A stretch of DNA of 64,000 bases from Labia minor. Its lineage: Eukaryota; Arthropoda; Insecta; Dermaptera; Spongiphoridae. Below, piece by piece: positions 56,401 to 64,000 of the stretch. The notes beneath the pieces were generated by a model. The model was given only the letters and a program-made list of their open reading frames with translations. It was not told where the DNA came from and searched no databases. Location of the stretch: NCBI GenBank assembly GCA_963082975.1, contig OY720344.1, positions 8,791,580 to 8,855,579 of the forward strand. Reading direction: 5' to 3'. A program made the position numbers and the translations under genes. Each line of letters begins with the position of its first letter. Positions within the stretch are counted from its first letter, which is position 1.

Positions 56401-59400
56401 TTTTAATTTTCCCCTAAAAATTATGAAAGGTCATCGTAGGATGACCCTAGGTTTTCGGCATAAAAAAATAATTATTAATCAGAAATATCAATAATATATT
56501 TTTTTAATATTTTTATGATGTAAAATGAACGAATTTATTATTTATTTTTAAAAATTTCATTTAAAAATAATGAAAGGTCATCGTAGGATGACCCTAGGTT
56601 TTCGGCATAAAAAAATAATTATTCATCAGAAATATCAATAATATATTTTTTTAATATTTTTATGATGTAAAATGAACCAATTTATTATTTATTTTTATAA
56701 ATTTTATTTTTTAATTTTCCCGTAAAAATTATGAAAGGTCATCGCAGGATGACCCTAGGTTTTCGGCATAATAAAATAATTATTCATCAGAAATATCAAT
56801 AATATATTTTTTTAATATTTTTATGATGTAAAATGAACGAATTTATTATTTTTTTTAAAACATTTAATTTTTTGATTTTCCCGTAAAAATTATGAAAGGT
56901 CATCGTAGGATGACCCTAGGTTTTCAGCATAAAAAAATAATTATTCATCAGAAATATCAATAATATATTTTTTTAATATTTTTATGATGTAAAATGAACG
57001 AATTTATTATTTATTTTAAAACATTTCATTTTCTAATTTCCCCCTAAAAATTATGAAAGGTCATCGTAGGATGACCCTAGGTTTAAGAAATATCAATAAT
57101 ATATTTTTTTAATATTTTTATGATGTAAAATGAACGAATTAATTATTTATTTTTAAAAATTTCATTTTTTAATTTTCAAGTAAAAATTATGAAAGGTCAT
57201 CGTAGGATGACCCTAGGTTTTCGGCATAAAAAAATAATTATTCATCAGAAATATCAATAATATTTTTTTTTAATATTTTTATGATGTAAAATGAACGAAT
57301 TTATTATTTATTTTTAAAAAATTTCATTTTTTAATTTTCCCGTAAAAATTATGAAAGGTCATCGTAGGATGACCCTAGGTTTTCGGCATAAAAAAATAAT
57401 TATTCATCAGAAATATCAATAATATATTTTTTTAATATTTTTATGATGTAAAATGAACGAATATATTATTTATTTTTAAAAATTTCATTTTTTAATTTTC
57501 CCGTAAAGATTATGAAAGGTAGGATGACCCTAGATTTTCGGCATAAAAAAATAATTATTCATCAGAAATATCAATAATATATTTTTTTAATATTTTTATG
57601 ATGTAAAATGAACGAATTTATTATTTATTTTTATAAATTTTATTTTTTAATTTTCCCGTAAAAATTATGAAAGGTCATCGTAGGATGACCCTAGGTTTTC
57701 GGCATAATAAAATAATTATTCATCAGAAATATCAATAATATATTTTTTTAATATTTTTATGATGTAAAATGAAAGAATTTATTATTTTTTTTAAAACATT
57801 TCATTTTGGGATTTTCCCGTAAAAATTATGAAAGGTCATCGTAGGATGACCCTAGGTTTTCAGCATAAAAAAATAATTATTCATCAGAAATATCAATAAT
57901 ATATTTTTTTAATATTTTTATGATGTAAAATGAACGAATTTATTATTTTTTTTAAAACATTTCATTTTTTAATTTTCCCGTAAAAATTATTAAAGGTCAT
58001 CGTAGGATGACCCTAGGTTTAGGAAATGTCAATAATATATTTTTTTAATATTTTTATGATGTAAAATGAACGAATTTATTATTTTTTTTAAAACATTTCA
58101 TTTTTTGATTTTCCCGTAAAAATTATGAAAGGTCATCGTAGGATGACCCTAGGTTTTCAGCATAAAAAAATTATAATTCATCGGAAATATCAATAATATA
58201 TTTTTTTAATATTTTTATGATGTAAAATGAATGAATTTATTATTTATTTTAAAACATTTCATTTTCTAATTTGCCCCTAAAAATTATGGTCATCGTAGGA
58301 TGACCCTAGGTTTAGGAAATGTCAATAATATATTTTTTTAATATTTTTATGATGTAAAATGAACGAATTTATTATTTATTTTTAAAAATTTCATTTTTTA
58401 ATTTTCCCGTAAAAATTATGAAAGGTCATCGTAGGATGACCCTAGGTTTTCGGCAAAAAAAAAAATTATTCATCAGAAATATCAATAATATATTTTTTTA
58501 ATATTTTTATGATGTAAAATGAACGAATTTATTATTTATTATAAAACATTTCATTTTTTAATTTGCCCCTAAAAATTATGAAAGGTCATCGTAGGATTAC
58601 CCTAGGTTTAAGAAATATCAATAATATATTTTTTTAATATTTTTATGATGTAAAATGAACGAATTTATTATTTATTTTTAAAAATTTCATTTTTTAATTT
58701 TCAATTAATAATTATGAAAGGTCATCGTAGGATGACCCTAGGTTTTCGGCATAAAATATAATTATTCATCAGAAATATAAATAATATTTTTTTTTAATAT
58801 TTTTATGATGTAAAATGAACGAATTTATTATTTATTTTTAAAAAATTTCATTTTTTAATTTTCAAGTAATAATTATGAAAGGTCATCGTAGGATGACCCT
58901 AGGTTTTCGGCATAAGAAAATAATTATTCATCAGAAATATCAATAATATATTTTTTTAATATTTTTATGATGTAAAAAGAACGAATTTATTATTTATTTT
59001 TAAAAATTTCATTTAAAAATAATGAAAGGTCATCGTAGGATGACCCTAGGTTTTCGGCATAAAAAAATAATTATTCATCAGAAATATCAATAATATATTT
59101 TTTTAATATTTTTATGATGTAAATTGAACCAATTTATTATTTATTTTTATAAATTTTATTTTTTAATTTTCCCGTAAAAATTATGAAAGGTCATCGTAGG
59201 ATGACCCTAGGTTTTCGGCATAATAAAATAATTATTCATCAGAAATATCAATAATATATTTTTTTAATATTTTTATGATGTAAAATGAACGAATTTATTA
59301 TTTATTTTAAAACATTTCATTTTCTAATTTCCCCCTAAAAATTATGAAAGGTCATCGTAGGATGACCCTAGGTTTAAGAAATATCAATAATATATTTTTT

Positions 59401-61187
59401 TAATATTTTTATGATGTAAAATGAACGAATTTATTATTTATTTTTAAAAATTTCATTTTTTAATTTTCAAGTAAAAATTATGAAAGGTCATCGTAGGATG
59501 ACCCTAGGTTTTCGGCATAAAAAAATAATTATTCATCAGAAATATCAATAATATTTTTTTTTAATATTTTTATGATGTAAAATGAACGAATTTATTATTT
59601 ATTTTTAATAAATTTCATTTTTTAATTTTCCCGTAAAAATTATGAAAGGTCATCGTAGGATGACCCTAGGTTTTCGGCATAAAAAATAATTATTCATCAG
59701 AAATATCAATAAGATATTTTTTTAATATTTTTATGATGTAAAATGAACGAATTTATTATTTTTTTTAAAAATGTCATTTTTTAATTTTCCCCTAAAAATT
59801 ATGAAAGGTCATCGTAGGATGACCCTAGGTTTTCGGCATAAAAAAATAATTATTAATCAGAAATATCAATAATATATTTTTTTAATATTTTTATGATGTA
59901 AAATGAACGAATTTATTATTTATTTTTAAAAATTTCATTTAAAAATAATGAAAGGTCATCGTAGGATGACCCTAGGTTTTCGGCATAAAAAAATAATTAT
60001 TCATCAGAAATATCAATAATATTTTTTTTTAATATTTTTATGATGTAAAATGAACGAATTTATTATTTATTTTTAAAAAATTTCATTTTTTAATTTTCCC
60101 GTAAAAATTATGAAAGGTCATCGTAGGATGACCCTAGGTTTTCGGCATAAAAAAATAATTATTCATCAGAAATATCAATAATATATTTTTTTAATATTTT
60201 TATGATGTAAAATGAACCAATTTATTATTTATTTTTATAAATTTTATTTTTTAATTTTCCCGTAAAAATTATGAAAGGTCATCGTAGGATGACCCTAGGT
60301 TTTCGGCATAATAAAATAATTATTCATCAGAAATATCAATAATATATTTTTTTAATATTTTTATGATGTAAAATGAACGAATTTATTATTTTTTTTAAAA
60401 CATTTCATTTTTTGATTTTCCCGTAAAAATTATGAAAGGTCATCGTAGGATGACCCTAGGTTTTCAGCATAAAAAAATAATTATTCATCAGAAATATCAA
60501 TAATATATTTTTTTAATATTTTTATGATGTAAAATGAACGAATTTATTATTTATTTTAAAACATTTCATTTTCTAATTTCCCCCTAAAAATTATGAAAGG
60601 TCATCGTAGGATGACCCTAGGTTTAAGAAATATCAATAATATATTTTTTTAATATTTTTATGATGTAAAATGAACGAATTTATTATTTATTTTTAAAAAT
60701 TTCATTTTTTAATTTTCAAGTAAAAATTATGAAAGGTCATCGTAGGATGACCCTAGGTTTTCGGCATAAAAAAATAATTATTCATCAGAAATATCAATAA
60801 TATTTTTTTTTAATATTTTTATGATGTAAAATGAACGAATTTATTATTTATTTTTAAAAAATTTCATTTTTTAATTTTCCCGTAAAAATTATGAAATTTC
60901 ATCGTAGGATGACCCTAGGTTTTCGGCATAAAAAATAATTATTCATCAGAAATATCAATAAGATATTTTTTTAATATTTTTATGATGTAAAATGAACGAA
61001 TTTATTATTTTTTTTAAAAATGTCATTTTTTAATTTTCCCCTAAAAATTATGAAAGGTCATCGTAGGATGACCCTAGGTTTTCGGCATAAAAAAATAATT
61101 ATTCATCAGAAATATCAATAATATTTTTTTTTAATATTTTTATGATGTAAAATGAACGAATTTATTATTTATTTTTAAAAAATTTCA

Positions 61188-61336
61188 TGTTGGAGTTTTA
61201 AATGTGTTTAATGAAAATGCACTGTTCGAGTTTGAATGTGTTTTTAATACAAGGTGAACATTTACTCTAAGGTCATACTATAAATATATATACAGGTAAG
61301 AAGGTGCAGGGTTACCAACTTTAATATACTTTAACA
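61188..61336 (-). repeat. 3' long terminal repeat of the copia element
   Basis: On the minus strand it starts TGTTAAAG and ends CTCCAACA, giving the TG...CA ends and a TGTT/AACA terminal inverted repeat. At about 149 bp it is short for a copia LTR. A TATATATATTTATAG box (about 61,278-61,292) could serve as a TATA element, and two ATTAAA sequences (about 61,243-61,248 and 61,207-61,212) could serve as poly(A) signals. The inner edge is ambiguous: TGTG at 61338 would make it 151 bp and abut the polypurine tract exactly. With only one LTR in view the ends cannot be confirmed by comparison. Confidence 0.8.
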
Positions 61337-61338
61337 CA

Positions 61339-61346
61339 CCCCCTTC
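61339..61346 (-). other. Polypurine tract (plus-strand primer)
   Basis: Minus strand GAAGGGGG lies just inside the 3' LTR and downstream of the end of pol. This is where LTR elements keep the RNase-H-resistant purine run that primes second-strand DNA synthesis. The 60-odd bases between it and the pol stop at 61408 are A/T-rich and contain nothing else I can identify. Confidence 0.75.
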
Positions 61347-61407
61347 AAGTGAATAATTAAAATATAAATAATTACAATTTTACAATATAAACATTTTTTT
61401 TTTTTAA

Positions 61408-61537
61408 TTAATTCATTTGCTTGAGTCTTCTCATACAATCTTCTTGCTTGACCTTTGAGACGGTTTTCGTGAGAAAATCAGCAGGCATACTTAAGACGTT
61501 TTTATCTTTATCGTATTCAAACTTTATGCCTAAAAAA
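61408..61537 (-). pseudogene. C-terminal remnant of copia pol (RT end joined to RNase H tail)
   Basis: A short reading frame one base out of phase with the large pol frame, ending in TAA at 61408-61410. Its first residues continue the end of the RT domain (GIKFEYDKDKN), matching the usual copia sequence after the YVDD palm region. It then jumps at about 61,490-61,495 to MPADFLTK, the conserved last segment of copia RNase H. The intervening RT/RNase H connection and all catalytic RNase H residues, normally some 200 or more residues, are missing. So there is an internal deletion here plus a one-base shift at an A6 run (61532-61537). Confidence 0.82.
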
Positions 61538-63628
61538 TTGATTTATTTCTCCCATGTCTTTCATGTTAAAATCATTAGACAAATTCTTTTTAAATTCATT
61601 AATATCCTTTTTATTTGATCCTATTATGATTATATCATCCACGTAAATGATTAATACGTTTTTATTATTATTATTATTATTTTTAATATATATGCATGGA
61701 TCACTCTCCAATGGAGACATTCCTAAATTTTTTAATTTTATGTCTAATTTTTTGTACCATTGGCGTCCGGATTGTTTCAATCCGTATATAGCCTTTTTTA
61801 ATTTTAATATATTTTTCCCCTTTTTTAAGTCTTTTATCATTTGTAATGCAATCTTTTTTATATTTTCATTTTCATTTTCGACTAAATCTTTCAATATGTC
61901 GTTAAACCCTTCAGGACATTCCATGTAAATGTTCTCTTCCAGTTCACCATTTAAATATGCTGCCTCCACGTCCATTTGTTCAATGTACCACTTTTCTTCT
62001 ATAGACTTAGCCATTAGTGTCCTCACGCTGCTCATTCTGGCGACAGGTGAATAAGTATCAAAATAATCTATAGAATAAGTTTGGCTATATCCCTTGGCGA
62101 CTAACCTGGCCTTTTTAGTATTATCATTTTTGGTCGTTAAGACAAAACGACTACCCACTATATTTTGATTTTCGTGTTTCCTGACCATTGTCCAAGTATC
62201 GTTTTTAATTAATGTAATCATTTCTTTCCTCATGGCTGTTTTCCATAAGTTCGAGTCTTCTTGCAATAGTGCATCTTTAATTTTCAGTTCTACATTAAGT
62301 CCTTGGACCTCTCCTTCGGTCGTTTCTATCGAGAGTTCATCTTCTGAACTTAAGACATCACTGTCTCTAGAGCTGGGAATTGTTTCTTCATCATTTTCAC
62401 TTTCGGATTTTTTGTATTGATAGACTTTTCTGGGTCTTCCCCTATTTCCACTTTTAATCATTTTAGGACGTCCTCTTCCTCTCTGTTGGTCAATGTTATT
62501 TTCGTCTATATCACTTTCTAAAGATGCATCATTATTATGTTTATCAATCATTATGTCCAAGCTGTTGTATTTTGAATTTTCTTCTAATAAATCATTAAAT
62601 TTTAAATTATCTCCATTTTTATTATGAAATTCGTTTATAAATTTAATATCTCGAGTAATATGTACCCTTCTGGTCATGGGATCATATACTCTATAAGCTT
62701 TGCTTTCCTCGCAATAACCTATAAAAATTCCTTCAATTGTTCTTGAATTTAATTTATTTTTATTATTTTTATTTAAAAAATGTACTCTCATACCAAAAGT
62801 TCTTAAATGTGAGACATTAAATTTTTTGTTTGTAAGGATGTTATAAGGTATTTGTCCTTTTAAAGATGATGTTGGGCTTCTGTTCCTCAAATAACATGCA
62901 GTTATTACTGCTTCTGCCCAAAAGGAATGTTCTAGATTTGCTTGTATTAACATACATCTCGTCATCTCCAATAGAGTCTTGTTCATACGTTCAGATAATC
63001 CATTTTGTTGGGGCGTATAAGGAACTGTTAATCTTCGCTTAATTCCTGATTTTTTTAAAAAATTATTAAATCTATTATTAATGTATTCTTTTCCATTATC
63101 TGATTGCAAATATTTAATCCTTTTATCTGTCATGTTTTCAATATAATTTTTATATTCAATAAATGCTTCAAAAGCTTGACTTTTGTATTTTAGAAATTTA
63201 ACTTCGCAATATCTGCTTGCTTCGTCTATAAAAGTAATGAAATATTTATTTCCACCGATAGACGTGGTTCTAAATGGTCCACAAATATCTGTATGGATTA
63301 TTTCCAATATTTCTAAATTTTTCTGTGAATTTGAATTTTTAAAAGGTGTTTGAGATAATTTTCCTTTAATGCATATTTCACAATTATCTAAATTTTCATT
63401 TAATATACTTTGGTCTAAACCGAAAACTTGATCTGATTTGGTTATTAGTTTTAAATCTCTTTCATTTAAATGTCCGTATCTTTTATGCCATATGTCTAAT
63501 TTTGATAATTTATTTTTATTTAAATAATATGAAAAATCATTTTTATCTTTATTTTTAATATTTTCATTTAAATAATATAATCCGTTCTCCTTTTTCTTAG
63601 CTGTAAACATTAGTTCGTCATTATTCAT
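61517..63628 (-). CDS. copia Pol fragment: integrase and reverse transcriptase (703 aa, broken at both ends)
   Basis: This is the central part of a copia polyprotein. Integrase would join element DNA to the host chromosome; reverse transcriptase would copy element RNA inside the particle. Domains: GAG-pre-integrase zinc finger of HHCC type (H48, H53, C83, C86); integrase core with D114, D177 and E213, where 35 residues separate the last two (DD35E); the GYCEESKAYRVYDP region (304-317) typical of copia integrase ends; an acidic linker with two RGRP motifs (385-388, 396-399); reverse transcriptase from about 455, with D553 in QMDVEAAYLNGE and YVDD at 662-665. All expected catalytic residues are present. 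The ATG at 63628 overlaps the stop of the upstream frame by one base and is probably not a real start: copia-like residues continue upstream in this frame. The frame ends at an early TGA just after the RT palm. Confidence 0.93.
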   Translation of the reverse strand: MNNDELMFTAKKKENGLYYLNENIKNKDKNDFSYYLNKNKLSKLDIWHKRYGHLNERDLKLITKSDQVFGLDQSILNENLDNCEICIKGKLSQTPFKNSNSQKNLEILEIIHTDICGPFRTTSIGGNKYFITFIDEASRYCEVKFLKYKSQAFEAFIEYKNYIENMTDKRIKYLQSDNGKEYINNRFNNFLKKSGIKRRLTVPYTPQQNGLSERMNKTLLEMTRCMLIQANLEHSFWAEAVITACYLRNRSPTSSLKGQIPYNILTNKKFNVSHLRTFGMRVHFLNKNNKNKLNSRTIEGIFIGYCEESKAYRVYDPMTRRVHITRDIKFINEFHNKNGDNLKFNDLLEENSKYNSLDIMIDKHNNDASLESDIDENNIDQQRGRGRPKMIKSGNRGRPRKVYQYKKSESENDEETIPSSRDSDVLSSEDELSIETTEGEVQGLNVELKIKDALLQEDSNLWKTAMRKEMITLIKNDTWTMVRKHENQNIVGSRFVLTTKNDNTKKARLVAKGYSQTYSIDYFDTYSPVARMSSVRTLMAKSIEEKWYIEQMDVEAAYLNGELEENIYMECPEGFNDILKDLVENENENIKKIALQMIKDLKKGKNILKLKKAIYGLKQSGRQWYKKLDIKLKNLGMSPLESDPCIYIKNNNNNNKNVLIIYVDDIIIIGSNKKDINEFKKNLSNDFNMKDMGEINQFFRHKV
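61662..61680. repeat. TTA microsatellite inside pol
   Basis: A short run of TTA triplets that reads as six consecutive asparagines (about residues 650-655) between the DPCIYIKN segment and the YVDD active site of the reverse transcriptase. It keeps the frame open. It may be a replication-slippage expansion in an A/T-rich gene. Confidence 0.7.
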
Positions 63629-64000
63629 TATAAATGCATTATGATTTTTAATAAAACTTCAAAATTCTTATCAGTAAATGACCCGACAGATAATAAATTC
63701 GTTTTTAATTTGGGAACATATAGTACATCTGTTAATTCAATTTGTCTATTATTTATGTTAATAATCATATCACCAATACAATCAATATTTATTTTACTGT
63801 TATCGGCTAGTGTTAAACAATTTAGTTTTGGATGTCTTATATTTTCCAGTAATTCTTTATTATTTATCATGTGATTTGTACAGCCAGAATCTAAAATCCA
63901 ATCATTTTTATCATCAGTGACTTTTAGGGCTAACATATGAGTCGACTTAGATGGACATTGAGAAATTTTATGGCCTTCTCCCTTACAACGGAAACATATA
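63628..64000 (-). CDS. copia Gag end and protease (5' end beyond the window)
   Basis: Open from the window edge to TAA at 63628-63630, 123 residues visible. The ATG at 63936 is internal, because the frame stays open upstream and encodes a perfect CX2CX4HX4C zinc knuckle (63955-63996), the nucleocapsid motif that binds element RNA. About 18 residues later comes WILDSGCTNHM, the aspartic protease active site (DSG at about 63,883-63,891). Downstream are ADNSKI, DVLYVPKLKTNLLSV and FEVL, standard for copia protease and the protease-integrase junction. The frame breaks just after FEVL near an A/T run (about 63,643-63,657). The neighbouring frame then carries the expected continuation, so a single-base loss is likely. 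The protease would cleave the polyprotein in intact relatives. Confidence 0.92.
   Translation of the reverse strand, partial: ICFRCKGEGHKISQCPSKSTHMLALKVTDDKNDWILDSGCTNHMINNKELLENIRHPKLNCLTLADNSKINIDCIGDMIININNRQIELTDVLYVPKLKTNLLSVGSFTDKNFEVLLKIIMHL

Larger units (their letters stand above)
1..61187. repeat. A/T-rich satellite DNA array, about 161-bp monomer
   Basis: Continuous head-to-tail tandem repeat with no other sequence inserted. The anchor GGTCATCGTAGGATGACC starts at 99, 260, 421, 582, 718, 879, 1001, 1162, 1298, 1459 and onward, giving steps of 161, 161, 161, 136, 161, 122, 161, 136 and 161. A full monomer has, in order: the dyad, CCTAGG, a TTCGGCAT or TTCAGCAT box, an A7 run, ATTATTCATCAG, an A/T-tract block, ATGATGTAAAATGAACGAA, a second T-tract block, CCCGTAAAAATTATGAAA, and the next dyad. 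Every unit I read is in the same orientation. Both strands are full of stop codons and no credible coding frame exists. About 400 units follow from dividing the length by a mean near 153 bp. The family is not one I recognise. A pericentromeric, centromeric or other heterochromatic location is inferred from the structure only. Confidence 0.97.
61188..64000 (-). mobile_element. Ty1/copia-type LTR retrotransposon, 3' half, degenerate
   Basis: On the minus strand the order is gag zinc knuckle, aspartic protease, integrase, reverse transcriptase, RNase H remnant, polypurine tract, 3' LTR. Integrase before reverse transcriptase is the copia (Pseudoviridae-type) order. The 5' LTR, primer-binding site and most of gag lie beyond 64,000. 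The 3' LTR joins satellite sequence directly, so insertion was into the array or at its margin. If the far side is also satellite, the predicted 5-bp target duplication is TTTCA (61183-61187). Two frameshifts and a large RNase H deletion indicate a non-autonomous copy. Confidence 0.95.

Noticed and set aside
1..61187. CRISPR-like array, because of regular palindromic repeats
   Set aside because: The spacers are copies of one another, the unit is about 161 bp, there are no cas genes and the setting is eukaryotic.
61188..61336. A possible solo LTR
   Set aside because: It is followed by a polypurine tract and pol sequence in the correct order, so it is the 3' LTR of a longer element.
61421..61618. 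Plus-strand 65-residue frame
   Set aside because: Antisense shadow of the pol gene, with no protein-like features beyond A/T-biased hydrophobics.
61647..61928. Plus-strand 93-residue frame
   Set aside because: Antisense to the reverse transcriptase. Its apparent hydrophobicity comes from reading A-rich codons on the other strand.
62232..62420. Plus-strand 62-residue frame
   Set aside because: Antisense to the acidic integrase-RT linker. Its serine-rich look reflects antisense of acidic and serine codons.
63628..63660. Programmed -1 ribosomal frameshift between protease and integrase
   Set aside because: The direction fits -1, but the site is a poor slippery heptamer (A AAA ATC), no strong downstream structure is evident, copia elements normally use one frame here, and the element has other clear damage.
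63641..63874. Plus-strand 77-residue frame
   Set aside because: Antisense to the copia protease, where conserved motifs are on the minus strand.

Overview
This is a eukaryotic, probably insect, repeat-dominated window. Positions 1 to about 61,187 are one uninterrupted head-to-tail satellite DNA array. The remaining 2.8 kb, 61,188-64,000, is the 3' half of a degenerate Ty1/copia-superfamily LTR retrotransposon on the minus strand. I see no host gene, tRNA, rRNA or CRISPR array. Very high A+T, a nucleosome-scale satellite unit and the copia element point to arthropod heterochromatin. The pol protein looks insect-like to me, perhaps hymenopteran, but I do not recognise the satellite family and cannot name a species.

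The satellite monomer is about 161 bp. Its one GC-rich block is a perfect 7-bp dyad, GGTCATC-GTAG-GATGACC, running into the palindrome CCTAGG. The rest is A/T tracts. Shorter monomer classes occur: about 135-136 bp (lacking a block 3' of CCTAGG), about 147 bp, about 122 bp (two deletions combined) and an 85-bp mini-unit. Length arithmetic gives roughly 400 units, all in one orientation. Private variants recur at fixed spacings, so the array is built from nested higher-order repeats and segmental duplications: 1,100 and 1,964 bp at 5-9 kb, an 8,888-bp displaced copy, 4.5-4.8 kb at 11-21 kb, 5.6-5.7 kb at 19-37 kb, 1,696 bp at 36-39 kb, 2,175 bp at 40.7-44.9 kb, and 13,137 bp between 35-37 and 48-50 kb.

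The most interesting satellite signal is a hairpin variant in which both arms changed together (GGACATC/GATGTCC). It occurs in seven copies between 3.6 and 11 kb. Other amplified variants break the stem, so pairing is tolerated rather than strictly required.

The retroelement reads right to left: gag zinc knuckle (cut by the window edge), aspartic protease, integrase, reverse transcriptase, a remnant of RNase H, polypurine tract and 3' LTR. The LTR directly abuts satellite sequence, so the element sits in or at the border of the array. It looks dead: one frameshift lies between protease and integrase, and another, followed by a large deletion, removes most of RNase H. Its integrase-RT linker carries two AT-hook-like RGRP motifs, which is suggestive given the A/T-rich insertion site.
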